DNA from: Toxonevra muliebris
Lineage: Eukaryota > Arthropoda > Insecta > Diptera > Pallopteridae
Assembly: GCA_963691655.1 (NCBI GenBank)
Contig: OY829326.1
Coordinates: forward strand, 25,718,878-25,782,877
DNA length: 64,000 bases
Direction: 5' to 3'
Shown: in pieces, positions 1 through 12,049 of the stretch
Layout: every line of letters begins with the position of its first letter
Numbering within the stretch: position 1 is the first letter of the stretch
Made by a program: the position numbers and the translations under genes
Notes under the pieces: model-generated
Databases searched by the model: none
What the model was told of the DNA's origin: nothing
What the model saw: the letters and a program-made list of their open reading frames with translations, nothing else

Positions 1-1970
1 TTCAAGTTGTTATCTACTTTGACTGCGACTGATTACTACTTTTGCCAATGCTACTGCTACAGCTGCTCCTGTATTTCTTTGAGTTAATATTCGCTAGCTC
101 TTCGACAATTCGGCACAACTGCCTGATGACGATGATGATGCCGACGTGTATGATGATGATGATGATGACGATGGTACATTCCGCAAACACTTGAGCAAAT
201 GCCAAACAGTAGTTTCACATACAGATAGAAACACAAGTGACATAACCATACAATTTCATACACATACAATCAAGCTTGAGTAGTAGTATAGCACCAAAAA
301 GGATACCAAGCAGCAATTGTGCCTATGTGTGTGTGTGAAAAATGAAGGGATGTGGTGTTTTGTGGGTACGGAAACGCTATTACCATAACTCAACGAGTCA
401 ATGACTTTTTGGTGTCGTTGATGTTCTTTATTATTAACAACAGCAACAACAAGAGCTAGCAGCAAACATCAGGCAACATTAGCAGTAGTAAACACACACA
501 CATACCTATATATGTGTATATATAGAGAAACCCTCAACAAAATTCATCAGAGACCATTGCATCAAACCTCACCGACACAAATAAATTTGCAAACGAACAC
601 GTTTGCTTTTGGCTTATATGTTCGTTTGTTGTTTTGTGTATATATGAATGTTTCTCTGTGTGTGCATCTCTGTGTGTATGTGCGTTGATAAGTGTGTCAA
701 CAGCAGCTACAGCATCATCAGAAACCAAGCAAACAATACACAAACACACACACAAGACAAATTTTTACTGTGTACTACTGTAGTATTTTTGTCGTTTGGA
801 AGCCTACGGGATTCTCTACCCCCACCCCTGTACTACTCGCTGCGCTTCCTCTGCTACTTGTAGTTGCTGTTGTTGTAGACTGAGGTACACTTGTTCATTT
901 TTACATGCGTACTTAAATAAGTAAATTGAAAAAAATTTTGCTTTTTCCCATTTTTTTGACTCTTATTATTTTTTATGCTTTCATATTTTTTTTTTTAATA
1001 TTTTTTCGTAACTTTTTATTTTTCATGTTGTTGGTGGTAAAACGCAAAAAGCACTTTTCCTTTTTTTTGCTTTTTTTGCTTTATTTCTGTGCTTCATCTT
1101 CTTCGCACTAAAAATATAATTTTCCTTATCTTGTCGTCAGCGTTTGTGAATATTTTTTCTTGATTACATTTCACATTTTTTGCACTTTTTGCTTTCTTAA
1201 TTTTTAATTTTGGCTTCAGAAATTGAAATACTTATGTGCTTTTTTTCTTCTATCTTTCTCTGTTTTTCTGTTTTGAAAGTGTCAATGTTGTCTGCTGTGC
1301 TTTGGCCTAAAACATTTGCATAATTTTAGCATATTTGCTACAAAATAAAAGCAAATGAAATTACTTTTTTTTTGTTTTTTTTTTTGTGAAAAAACTTTTC
1401 ATTGAATTTAATGTGTGTGTGTGTGTGCTGTTTTTGTCTGTATTTAATTTTTCCTTTTTTTTGGGTTGATTGTGAAATGGTCAAATGGATTGTGTTTGAT
1501 GAAGATAATAAGAAAATGCGGCGGAAGTAATTAAATTTGTCTCGTTCTTGGCAAGCGGTTTTTTCTTTTGAAAATTATTTGATGAATATACTTAGAAATA
1601 CCAACCAATTTTTAGGCCATAGCATAGTAGATCAGTGAGTGGAATATTTAACGGCAAAGTTTATCCGTTAATAGACCTTTTTTGCTGCAGACTTCAGATC
1701 TGTCGGTTCCACCAGGTTGATCAGATTTCCAAAATTTGTAAAATCTTATATTTACTTGAAGGGAATAGATTAGGATAGAGTTAATAACAAATTTTATTAG
1801 TATTTATGGTATGCTTTTTGAGTTAAAAAAGAAATAATAGTGTAGTGTAGTTAGTGTAGTTATAACTTGAAGCGTTTCTTGAATTTCACAGAGAGTTTTA
1901 TCTTTGCCACACCTTTGCCAGCATGCGTGTACCGCATTTGTTATCGATACTAACAAAATGCCAAAATAAA
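1..1970. other. Upstream non-coding DNA, microsatellite-rich
   Basis: I find no convincing gene here. There is a GAT/GAC trinucleotide tract near 121-176, several CA/TG tracts (about 315-345, 495-520, 650-700, 1411-1430), CAA/CAG runs near 440-460 and long T-rich runs at 925-1420. The short open frames are low-complexity (His, Phe or Leu runs) and have no recognisable domain or splice context. It is probably 5' flanking DNA of the gene whose first coding exon is at 6384. Confidence 0.6.
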
Positions 1971-1977
1971 GTTTAGC

Positions 1978-2106
1978 TTAAAGCGGATTTAGCGATCTAG
2001 TGCCGCATTCTCTTTTCGTTTTTTTTGTTTTCAATTTAAGAGAGCGAAAAACTTTATAGGAAAAAAAAAGAGAGTGCGGCACCCGGTCAGTGAATCCGCC
2101 TAAACA
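1978..2106. mobile_element. MITE-like inverted-repeat element
   Basis: Two imperfect inverted arms of about 35-40 bp flank a short T/A-rich centre. The left arm contains GCGGATTTAGCGATCTAGTG followed by CCGCATTCTC. The reverse complement of the right arm contains GCGGATTCACTGACCGGGTG followed by CCGCACTCTC. The total length of about 120 bp and absence of coding capacity suit a miniature inverted-repeat element. The target duplication is unclear (both ends carry a TTTAG-like motif), so I do not assign a superfamily. Confidence 0.5.
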
Positions 2107-2389
2107 CCTGCGCTGCGTTGAAATTGAATAGTATAGTGAATTTCTTAGCCTTACTGTAGAAGTTAAATGGAGGAAGAGAGAAAGTTGCTCAGTTAAAAAA
2201 AAAACATATGAAAAAATGTTATGTTCTTAACATATATACGGAGGAATAAACAAAAGCTAGCTGAGTTGGCTACATGGAAAAGGCCAAAACTATTTTAATT
2301 TCATGACTTTATTCTTCATAGTTTCTAAAGTTTTAAACATTTCTATACCTTTTTGAAGCCGGTAGATCGCTACTTGAAAAACAGTCAAC

Positions 2390-2845
2390 AAAATCAAAAA
2401 AAAATTTTTGTTCTGTAACTTTGACATTAGCTGCATTATTTATCTCCTCATTATTGACGAAGACCTTCCGTCCCCAATTGTTTTTTTAGTTTTGAAAATA
2501 AGCAGGCGCTAGGTCAGGGAAATATGCTGCTGGACGAATTTCTCCAATACCTGAAAGCGCAATGAAACTGTTTGTTTTTTCAGCAGCGTGAGCTGGGGCA
2601 TTATCGTGAAGCGAAAAGTAGCGGCGCAGTTTATGTTTATTCTGGTTGCCCAACAAGCCGTTTAGCAGTTATCGTCTGTCCTGTTTTCAGAGGAATAACA
2701 GCTACAATTTGTTTTCCTCTGATAAAATAAATTGACGTGAACCTTCTGTTGATTGGCTTCATTGGGTGGATGTGATTCTTCTGGGCTCCATACCACCGAC
2801 TGGTTTCTATGTCGTACTTGGAGAACTACGTTTAATCGCCTGTTA
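2390..2845 (-). pseudogene. Degenerate mariner-like transposase fragment
   Basis: Read on the minus strand, this stretch contains HDNAPAHAAEKTNSF and, about 30 residues later, YFPDLAPAYF. These match the second and third catalytic blocks of mariner transposases (HDNAPxH ... YSPDLAPSD). The final catalytic Asp is replaced, and stops and frameshifts separate the blocks. Upstream, an YDIETSRWYGAQ-like segment resembles the usual region after the first catalytic Asp. It is a dead relic of roughly the C-terminal half; no terminal repeats were located. Confidence 0.6.
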
Positions 2846-2869
2846 CAATTTTATTGAAGGTACTGGGCT

Positions 2870-3000
2870 AGTTCTTGTGAACTAATCGAAATACAAGCAA
2901 ATAACAATCAAATGAAATTTTTCAATCGCTAAATTTTTTACTTCATTGGCTTGTGTTTTTTAATTTCATTTGCTTGTGTTTCGTTTAGTTCACAAGAACT
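2870..3000. repeat. Short inverted repeat (35-bp arms)
   Basis: AGTTCTTGTGAACTAATCGA at 2870 is matched in reverse complement by the arm ending at 3000 (AGTTCTTGTGAACTAAACGA on the other strand). The similarity continues through ACAAGCAAAT. The arms are about 35 bp with a central spacer of about 60 bp. Each arm also starts with a small palindrome, AGTTC-TTGT-GAACT. It could be a transposon terminus or a miniature element beside the mariner relic. Confidence 0.55.
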
Positions 3001-5099
3001 TTCACTTCTGCCTTGTTTTCGTTAATACACAACCAGTTTTTTTTTGGGATTAATGCTAGAACAAAAATTGCAACTCTGTATCGGTAATGTTGATGACAAT
3101 TGAAGCGAACTCTTTTTGTGTGCGACATCTTCATGTAATTCCTTGGACATTTGCGCCATCTGTATGTGAAATGTATAACTGTCATAAACTTTAAGATGGC
3201 TACACATTGTTCTTTCTGCCATTGGCGTGTTTGTGTGTAATTAATATGTTTATATTGAACTAAAACTATTTATGAATCGTTTATTATATAGTTTGCTCGT
3301 GAATTCAGTTACGGAATATTGATATTTAGCCCCTCATGCACATTGCTCGATAAAATTATGTCGCATTGCAAACTTACGCGCGACGTCACATCCGGTTGGT
3401 TTTACTCTAGGACAAGAGAAAAGAAGTTTCACTTCAAAAAGAGAGTAGATGTAGTTAAAGAGAGAAACCACATGTATTGGTTGATAGACCAACCTAAAAA
3501 TATATATAAATTTTGCATAGGGCTAATTGAAATACGCAGCGCACTTACGCATATCTATTTCTACTTATTTTGACTTTGAACAAAGTGGAGAGCGATCGTT
3601 TTTGGCATCTAAAAACTGATAGAACTCAGAGCTATATTTCAGTTAGGTGTTGCGTGAATCATAAATAGCTTAATAATTTGCTCACGGGCCATGCTCTTTC
3701 TTGACTAAGGTGTGAGAAAGAACGGTAACGAGTATGGAAATGAACGTTGCCAGAATATTAAAGAGAAAGTGTCTCAATTCAGTAGGAGAGGAAGGCTGAA
3801 GTTAAAAGAGGAGAAATCAAATTAGCGGAGGTCCACCAATGCTAAAATAAAAATAGTACTACCAGTTTATCTAGGAGTTGCACCGAGATTCCTGAAAAGA
3901 TAGTTTAGCTGCCTTTAAGGCAAAATAATCATTATGATTAAAAATTAATATAGAACTCTGTGATGGAATGATTTGTAATTTAAAAATAAACCATTTTAGC
4001 AACGAGGCATAGAAATATAATTAACATTCTTTAAAAAATTGTGTATCTCGTGCATGAATTAAATTTAATTTAATAAGATGGCGTTTTCATCATCATAGTC
4101 ACCACATACACACACACAAGTACACAAGAGTCATTTTTATTAAATAAACTGATTAAATACATAGAACTCATAGAGAGCGCAAAAAATGAAATGAAAAGCA
4201 CAAAAACAACAGCAGAGAAAAAATGAACTAAGAATGATAACAAATAACAAAAACAAAAATAATACCAACGCGCTCTCATGAGGCGCATAAAAATATGCCA
4301 CTTAAGAACTTTGGCACTCTCCGTCTCCTCTTACTGCTGCCGCTAACACTACACACACCACACACACACACAAACACATACGCGTACCACACTTTCAGAA
4401 CAACAACACATTGCGAAATGCCATCACGTGCCTGTATGGCAAGCCAACATTACCACCACCATCTGCACAATCAAGAACAGCAGCCCATCATCACTGCCCA
4501 CATAAAATATAATTGAAACATTAAATACGCAACTGTGCAGCACCCGCAGCAGCGGCAACAACAAAAATAATATCCATCTATTGTAGCTGCTGCTTGCGAT
4601 AGGAGACAGAGACTATAAAGAAAGACTAAAAGAATAAAAAAAAGTGTTGAGGAGTAGCAGGAGGCACTCATGCTCTATACACAGCTGATACGTCAGATAA
4701 AGATATATGTGCGCTCTCGTGCATAGAGAGGAAGAGCGACAAAGATAGAGAGTGCGAGCTGGAGTTGAGGTGGTATAAAAAAAGTAGATATTTATTTGCA
4801 TAACAAATACTTTTGTTGTTGTTGCTGTTGCTGCTGTTTTCGTCCTTTACCACAGACAACAAAATACGAGAAGTCTTAAACCGACCGATAAATGTCAAAA
4901 AATGCGGCACATGTGAAACGCACACACACAGATAAACAAACAAAAAATTTGTTGAGCATGCGCACTTAAGTATTTGACATTTGAAGCATGGCTGCCAACA
5001 TAACCACTCGAAAAGTGCGATGAATAAAACACCATACTAAAAGGAATACAGGAAAAGACTATCAGATGGCGAGTAATGTTTTGCAAAAGTTACTGCTGC
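3001..5099. other. Non-coding upstream DNA
   Basis: No gene is supported here. The minus-strand frame at 3022-3222 is open for 66 codons but matches nothing I recognise. From about 4060 to 4800 the sequence is rich in CA repeats and AAC/ACA tracts, which create His/Thr/Ser-rich frames. A TATAAAA motif lies at about 4775, but nothing ties it to a start site. Confidence 0.5.
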
Positions 5100-6383
5100 T
5101 CAGTTGCTGTTGAAAGTTCGAAGGATATGCACGGTTAAGCGGAATAAAATGATCACGAGTTCAAGAGTGCAGCAGAAGAGTTTAAAATAACATTTGGATA
5201 ACTGTGTGTTGAAATAGAAAGAGAGAGAGAAAGAGAGAGTGGGAGGGTGAACAAAAGTGCAAGAGAGAGCAAAGTAAATTAAAGCAGTTGAAGAAGAGCA
5301 GAGTGCGTGTATACACGACGTATGTGTGTGTGAGTGCATACGATTAAAATATATATATATATATATAGAGAGAGAGCGTGCATAGATTTGTAAATGTCAA
5401 GTGTAATGCCACAATCATCAGCATTTTATATGCTGCTGTTGCTGCCGCTATATATGTGTGTGTAAAGAAAAGTATGAACAAAAAATAAACGGAAACGGAA
5501 AGAGAGCCTAAAGGAGAACGTGCGCTAGAAACGTTTTTAAAGCGGTTAATATTCTAGTCTGCTGTTTTTTTCGCATTGAATTGCATTTTATTAAAGTATT
5601 AATTAAAAGCGGCGGCGTATCTCTATTTGATAGTAAACGAACGAGGTGCATAACTTATGGATTTGCGAGTGAATTGAGAGTGAAACAAATGCGAATGCAA
5701 AAGGAAACGGAAGCGGCGGTAATTGAAATTGCATTTAAATTTCAATCAAAGTGATAGAAATTAGAGTTTTTTGTTTTTTTTTTAAAACAAAATTGTTTTC
5801 ATTTTAGTTTTACATAAATTTTAAATACGTGCGTGTATAGGAAAACTATGGAAAAATTTACCGAAATCAAAAATTTTTAAAAGGAATACAAAATAAAGTG
5901 TGAACAAAATAATTCCACGAATTAAATCAAAAATTTCTTAAAATTAAAATTCCAACACATAATCAAAAACAATTTCTTTTGTGTACACAGTGCCAATTAA
6001 AATACGTAATTGCCAAAGTGTTAATTCCATAAATTAAAAAATCGATTGAACTTTATTGAAAAATCAGAAGAAAAAATTATTAAAGAATATGCAAACATTA
6101 TTATTATAATACATAATAATCTCTCATCTCTCATCGATAATAATAAAACAAAAATAGCAGTAAAGCCCGCATATTTTTTGCTCTAAAAGTAAACTTGATT
6201 CCTTATCAGAATTCCACAAATAAGCATCAACAAAATATAATAGTAATAATAATAATAATAATAATACCAAAGCGAAAGAACAAAGTAGAAAAAACATAAG
6301 CACGTTGAACGCAACGTAAGAAGCTATCATTATCATCATCATCACAATATACCGGAAGCGCAGAACGAAAACAAACAAAAATC
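5100..6383 (+). promoter_or_regulatory. Probable 5' UTR / promoter-proximal region of the Dscam-like gene
   Basis: This stretch directly precedes the ATG of the signal-peptide exon and has the A-rich, AATTCC/AAAATT composition common in long fly neuronal 5' UTRs. A TCAGTT motif at 5100-5105 fits the fly initiator consensus, but no convincing TATA or DPE accompanies it, so the start site is a guess. It includes GA-rich tracts (5218-5260), a (TA)n run at 5350-5366 and an (AAT)n run near 6244-6268. An additional upstream non-coding exon cannot be excluded. Confidence 0.3.
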
Positions 6384-6432
6384 ATGTGGATTAGTTGTCA
6401 TGTCGTTGTGATTTTGCTGCTTTTACATTTTG
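6384..6432 (+). CDS. Dscam2: Dscam2-like gene, exon 1: start codon and signal peptide
   Basis: The ATG at 6384 opens MWISCHVVVILLLLHF, a short N-region followed by a hydrophobic core typical of a secretory signal peptide. The exon ends with one extra base (G, phase 1) at a strong donor, G|GTATGT at 6433. The next exon at 39587 begins AT|TTC, so the split codon becomes GAT (Asp) and the frame runs on as DFTLAEIFDTHLRG. This exact phase fit, plus a leader being the piece missing from the Ig exons, is why I join them across about 33 kb. Frame readthrough past the donor gives only a Phe/Leu-rich tail. Weak points: no similarity search was run, and signal peptides are poorly conserved, so an alternative or additional first exon in the intron is possible. 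RNA data would decide. Confidence 0.7.
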
Positions 6433-6639
6433 GTATGTGCTTTTGTTGTTATGCTGGTATTTTTTTCTCAGTTTTTCTTTCCTATCAACTTTTCATGTTT
6501 TCTTTTCTTCATTACTTCATTCTTTCTATAGGGTTTTCTCTGCTTGAATTTTTTATATTGTTTTCATTTAGTTTTTCTTATTTGGTATTTGTGTGGTAAT
6601 GCCATGCTAGGGAAGCTTTTCCTTGTATGTGTTTATGTC

Positions 6640-8120
6640 TGTGTTGTTTTATATGTGTGTGTGTGTGTGTGTTTGTATAAGAGAGAGTGTGCTTGGAATT
6701 TTAGAAATTTTGTATTAAAATGCCGGCTTTTTTATTTTTATTTTTTATTGCAGTGGCTGATTGGTACATTTGCATATTATAGCAACGCGTTTAACTTTGA
6801 ATTTTCGTTAAGCTATTTTTGAAATAAATTAGTGTCAGAAATTTCATAAAAATAATGATAGACAGTTTGAGAAAAGTAATATGTATATTTTAATTGAGCA
6901 GAGAAAAAGTGAGTATTTTTTAGGCAAATGATAAATTGCAGAAGGATTAATTAACGAATGTGTGAGGGGGATGCTGAAAATTTTCCAACCATTAAAATTG
7001 TTTTAAAAATAAGTTTTAAAAATTTCTTTCTTCAGCTGAAAAATGTAAATATAAAAAATTAGTGGTTAAGCAGTTATTTATTGTATAGATATATACAAAA
7101 AATTCTCCCCTTCATTGTTTTTAGATTTTTTATCGCTATATATAGGTCAGCTTAGAAAAATGTAAATCAAACAATGGCAACAGTGGGAATTATTTAATTT
7201 TAAATTAATTCTATGAAATCGATCGACGAATCTTTAAAATTTATTAAACTAAAAATCGAGTTTCGAACGTGGATAGTAAGGAGGATAAGGAGACTTGATT
7301 TCGTCATATCGCTCAAGTATTTTCGAGTAAAACTAAATAGAAGGAAACGTATTTGTAAAATTTAGTAATGTATGTCAAAATTTTGTAAAAAGTAATCACC
7401 ATAATAGCTGGAAAAACATGGATATGGATAGTTTTTCGTTACATTTGCGATTTAATTGCTTCAACTCGTACAACTTTTTTTTGTAGCTATTGGATAACTT
7501 TTATTTTCAAAATCTTCTGGCTGTTCCATATAAATGTGAGTATGAAAATGGTTTATACAGTTGAATAGCGAGTAACGGGAAAAGAAGTTTCAGTATAGTT
7601 AATTTCTGAACATTTTTTTTGGGAACAGCAAACCTTTGGTACCAACCTCGGCGTATAGTGTTCAGTTTCCTCATTTTTGCCCCGTTTAATTGTAAATACC
7701 TATTTATTTTATATATTCGGATTTCATTGAACCAATCCACTAATTTACCGTATCTTCTAATATTCTGTGTATAATTATATCATTTCGCTTACCTGTGCCC
7801 GAAATTTTCTGTCTCCATGGATAATTTTAAAGATTCGACCGGTTTCTACATGTTAGGATTCTCTGCAACCAAGCACGCGCAAATGAGATACCGTTGGCTT
7901 TATCCTACTCCATTTTTCGACAGAAGATTTTCATCTACTGCAGTAGAGTGACTAAAGTTCTGTAAATAAACTACAGTTCAGTTCATTATCCCATTTTCAG
8001 TTTTCTTGATGTCACACACATCACATAGTGATGGTAACTCATCACGAGACAAAATTGCACTATAAAAGACTCGAAATTGTCTGACAAACTATTCAACAGG
8101 ATAATAGAGAGGAACTTATA
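6640..8120. other. Intronic sequence without recognised features
   Basis: A (TG)n tract lies at about 6653-6672, then AT-rich DNA. The minus-strand frame at 7507-7740 is open for 77 codons but matches no family I know. Nothing else is supported. Confidence 0.5.
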
Positions 8121-8124
8121 TATA

Positions 8125-8505
8125 TATATGATCCTATGGCTACGCGGGGAAGCAGAGGGCCGCAACAAGGTTCCTCCATTTCTCTCTGTCATGCGCTAGC
8201 CTCTTGATTTCACTCCAGGCCCTGTTGGTCTTGAGTACGTCTGCTTCCAGATTCCTCCTCCATGACAACGATTAGTGAAAAACCTGCAGCGTTTGGAGGT
8301 CAGATGCTGCAAGGTTCCAGGTTTCGTAGTCGTACAAAAGAGTGGACTTCACGTTGGAGTTAAATATTTTTATTTTTGTGCGCCGTGTGATGATAGTGGA
8401 GTTCCACACAGCATTTAGAGCACCGAAAGCTTGCTTTGCTTTTTTTACACGGTTTTCAATGCCTTCTTTTGAGCCACCGTTAGCAGATATAATACTCACC
8501 AAATA
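8125..8505 (-). pseudogene. Non-LTR retrotransposon 3'-end fragment (RT C-terminus)
   Basis: The minus strand encodes KQAFGALNAVWNSTIITRRT and LYDYETWNLAASDLQTLQVF. These match the tail of LINE reverse transcriptases, where a conserved LLYGxETWxxT...LQxFxNRCLR block follows the RT domain. Further downstream on that strand comes WSEIKRLAHDREKWRNLVAA, matching the C-terminal signature of the same elements. The expected Gly-Cys of LYGCETW is replaced by DY, and the two parts are separated by lost sequence and stops. It is a dead, 5'-truncated copy. Confidence 0.65.
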
Positions 8506-8759
8506 GAAAAGGAGTCCACATCTTCGAGCTCTACGTTATTGATTTGGAACTTTTGCGTGAAGTTAGCGATAAACTAATCAGATATTAATATCCTCATTAC
8601 CGATAATTTGTCAACAATATCAATAACATGGGTCAAGGTTAACAATTTACGATAGAGTAGCACTTTTCTTGGAGAATTTCTTTCCCAAAATTATTATCAT
8701 AGCAGACAATGCTTTGGATTGGCATGTGCCCATGTGGTTGCGCTATAGAGCCATTACCT

Positions 8760-9345
8760 CATTCTAGCCTGGCACTAGATGCGATGATCCAATTTTGAAA
8801 GTTTTCGAAACACAATATTCATATGTTTTCAATAAGATATTTTAGTACTTAGAAAAATAAAAGGGAATTTGTTTCTGAATTTCAAGAGAAGTAGTTTTTG
8901 GCTTACCTCGAGAAAATAAGGTGGCCAGGTAATAAAAATTCAAAATATTTCTAGGTCACATCATGATATCATGAAGTATTCTCTAAGATCAAATTAATTT
9001 AATATAGTATTTCAGAAGTTATTGTAAATTAAAAAATTTGAATTTTTGTTTTCAAAAATTTAATTAGCTGTAGCCTCTTAAAAATATATGAGGACCTGTG
9101 AAGTTATAAATTCTACATCCAGTTTGTTATTTTATCTAAGTGAATTTCTTATTTCAAATGCGAAATAATTAATTTTAGTATTTTTTGTCGATTTTCAAAC
9201 CATCTCAACCATCAAAAACAATGTCTATGTTTACCTGCAGTATAACATAACATATATAGAAATCTTAAGCAGTAATTACTTTTAAAAGAAATTTATAAAT
9301 GCATTTTTGACTAATTTCTAAAGTAGTTGACCGATAAATTGACCA
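8760..9345 (+). repeat. Dispersed repeat family C, copy 1
   Basis: This block is alignable with 29186-29665 in the same orientation. Shared landmarks in order are GGCACTAGATGC, TTTTAGTACTTA, GCTGTAGCCTCT, AAAATATATGAG and TTTTGAC near the end. Overall length is 480-580 bp with indels. No reading frame is conserved and no terminal repeat is visible, so the class is unknown (non-autonomous DNA element, Helitron-like or LINE UTR are all possible). Confidence 0.6.
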
Positions 9346-9701
9346 GTCAGGCCAAAAATTATTGAAAATATAGGAATAAAATTAATTCTTCTCTCATGTA
9401 CTAGAGTCTCAATGCACAAACGTTTAAAAAGAGAGAATTTTTCGTTGTCATCTGGTCACTGGTCAACTGGTCTTTGCATATTTTCATGGAATGATGGCTA
9501 AAACATATCTCTCTGGATTCTGAAAGATATTGAAGAATCAAATCAAACATTGTACTTACATATACAGTATATTTATTTTATAAAAGTCTGTAATATTAGT
9601 TCTATTATAAGAAAGAAAGATGTCCTCCTATCCTGGAGAGCAACTAAATGCTGATATACACGGTCAAATTACTAATGGAAACGCGGGCTGGAGCGCTACA
9701 T

Positions 9702-11250
9702 CTTTTTTTTTTTTTGGCTTATTTATAAACTTTATTTCGATGACTAACAATTTCAAACGTATGGGCATGTAAAAACTTTTGGTACGTTACATATTTTGGC
9801 AACATCCCTGTTCTTATAGCAAATCATTTCACAATTTCTATGATATATTTCCAAGGTAAAGGATCGTAGGAAATATAACAATAGGAAACATTTATTCAGT
9901 TTACGGTTTTAGATTGGTTTGTAATGGGTCAAGAATTAGTAGAATTTTAAGAAGAATTCACGGTTGCTGACTCCTGTATTCAAATTTTCTTTTTCCCATT
10001 TGGGATTTTCTTTATATCTACTTGAAACCTATAATTTTGTTTTTTTTTTTTGGTGGATTCAATTCTCTACCTGAGAATAGAACCTGTTCAACTGGAACTC
10101 GAGTCAAGTATTTAAGTTCTAAATCACCGAAAATATCCATTTAATGGGAGCAATCCATTTGGACATTTTTTAAGAATTTAACCCCATCTAGGAATCGAAC
10201 CTGAGACAGCTCCAGTCAAGCACTCATCCACCATATAAAACTTAAATTGTTTTAATTCTTACACAACAAGCAAATACAATTTAAGTTCTATCGCACAAAA
10301 ATCTCTAATATTATAACATGCAATATGAAAATTGTAAACATATTTGTAAAAAGTTTGAATTTGTTTGGGAGCGTGTTTAGTGCGTTTTTGAGTCTAAGTT
10401 TTTCCAAGTTTGAATTACTAGTGATGCCCCACAATTGAACTCCGTATGTTCAAACTGGTTTCAATATCGTTTTATAAAGCAGTAGTTTGTTCTCAAGACT
10501 CAGATCTGATTTTAGACCCAATAAACAGTACATGCGTTTTGTATTTATGTTAAGATGTTGTCTCTTTCCAATTTAATAATTTATCAAGGTGTAGTCCTAA
10601 ATATTTAACACTGTTACGTTTGGGGAAAGTAATTCCATTTAGATTTATTGGAGGACATTCCCCTCTTCTTAATGAAAACGTTATATTTGTTGACTTGTCT
10701 ATATTCACCTATTTTTCTACGAAGTAACCATTGCTAAACGTCGTCGAGCTATTTCTTAACTAGATTAGCATCTTCTGTAGGAGATTAATTTGACGCTAAA
10801 ATGGCAGTCTCGTCTGGATAAGTAGCAATAGTAACACCATCAATTTCAAGCAAGTCGCAGGTAAAAATCGAATAATGAGCAGGACAAGAACACTGCCCTG
10901 TGGTACTCGGGCTTTTATTTGACATTTGGCTGATGTTTCATCATTTACTTTGACATAGAATGATATGACTTTAAGACCAAATAAAATGGAGCTGAAAGCA
11001 AATTTTTTAATTTTTATAATAGCCCTTGATGCCAAACTTTGTCAAACGCTTGTTGAATGTCCGAAAATATGGCAGAGCAATATTTATTGCGTTCCTAAGA
11101 GTCAGCGACAATATTGCTCAGGAGTACCGTGCTTATGTCGAAACCCAAATTGGTGATCCGGAACTATATTCTTATTTTCATGTATTATTAGCAATCTACT
11201 ACTTCGAGTATTTTCGAGAATATTCTTTGTATTCGCCAATTGCTTCTAGT
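9702..11250 (-). pseudogene. Jockey-like non-LTR retrotransposon, 3' part with poly(A) end
   Basis: On the minus strand the order is: a DHQFGFRHKHGTPEQ-like start of the RT core (about 11160-11100), a VKVNDETSAKCQIKARVPQG segment (about 10940-10900, the conserved GVPQGS block), a degenerate catalytic region near 10860-10790 (YPDET where YADDT is expected), and a YLGLHLDKLLNWK-like tail near 10560. Sequence to 9702 would be the 3' UTR; it ends with AATAAAG and a run of about 13 A on that strand at 9702-9715. Multiple stops and frameshifts make it inactive. tRNA-like boxes at 10050-10240 lie within the UTR part. Confidence 0.65.
10055..10240 (-). repeat. tRNA-related (SINE-like) B-box segments
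   Basis: On the minus strand, 10190-10205 contains GGTTCGATTCC, a perfect match to the RNA polymerase III B-box consensus, preceded about 35 bases earlier by GGATGAGTGCTTGACTGG, an A-box-like stretch. A second weaker copy (GGTTCTATTCTC) lies near 10070-10085. No cloverleaf can be drawn, so these are more likely SINE heads or decayed tRNA-derived repeats than tRNA genes. Confidence 0.4.
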
Positions 11251-11617
11251 TATGTTTAACTAGCAGTGATAATTGTATGGGAAAACAACAACAAAGCGAC
11301 AGAGAAAACACGTATAATTATAGCTGTTATGTATATTTAACCAGTTGTTTAACTACATGAAATTCTTTTGTGAACAGTTAATAGCGAAACAAGAGCATGC
11401 CAGTTTGGCAAAAAACGGAAAAGGAAAATATTTGAAATGTCTGGCGGTGAAAATAAGTTAAAATGATCGTTAAATATTCTTATAAAGAGTAAAAACTAAA
11501 AACAATACCTGCGATTGACCGCAATAACTAAGATCCATTAAAATGTTTCAGCTCTAGCTGCTGAGCAGTTTCATTGTGATTAACATTATAACGAAAAAGA
11601 AACTTAACAACTTGGTC

Positions 11618-11659
11618 GTTTTATTCGCCAGTCATGTTAAACTGACTGGCGAATAAAAC
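11618..11659. repeat. Perfect 17-bp inverted repeat with 8-nt loop
   Basis: GTTTTATTCGCCAGTCA at 11618-11634 is followed by TGTTAAAC and the exact reverse complement TGACTGGCGAATAAAAC at 11643-11659. In RNA from either strand it would form a stable 17-bp hairpin. No mismatch is present, which stands out against the decayed repeats around it. Confidence 0.8.
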
Positions 11660-11779
11660 ACAGCTATTATTATTTCAGCAGATTTCCATTGAGAAGGAAA
11701 GTGGTTTAAAGAGCAATATTATTCCTTATTCTTATAATTGAAAGTAAATCATAATAACTAAAAACAACAATAACTAATT

Positions 11780-12034
11780 ATCAAATCCATAATTCTGCGT
11801 TTTATTTCAAATATTAGTAGCTTATATAAGATATTGAAAGATTAAGAACTATCACTAAGATCACTGATGAGGAATTGTCGCGGATTCCGAAACGGCCGTC
11901 TGATTTGCCCGTCTCTATATACATTGTTGTTGTGATGACTACATTTGTTCATTATAACTTCAAATAACGAAATTGACGTGAACTTAAGTCATGACTTTGA
12001 AAATTAACCTCTAGATTTCATTTTCATAGTCTCC
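11780..12034 (+). repeat. Dispersed repeat family D, copy A
   Basis: This segment matches 31470-31998 in reverse complement. Landmarks are CAAATATTAGTAGCTTATAT, ATCACTGATGAGGAATTGTC, GGATTCCGAAACGGCCGTCT and GACTTTGAAAATTAACCTCT. The two sub-blocks are contiguous here but in permuted order in copy B, implying an original tandem unit of about 485 bp. It has no coding capacity that I recognise. Confidence 0.7.
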
Positions 12035-12049
12035 TAAAAAAATAACTAA

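Noticed and set aside
3022..3222. Minus-strand frame beginning MAERTMCSHLKVYDSY
   Set aside because: Looks more protein-like than neighbours but matches no family that I know and has no supporting context; left unannotated.
4070..4943. Several open frames with Cys/Ser/Leu runs
   Set aside because: Produced by CA, CAA and CAG microsatellites; no homology or exon structure.
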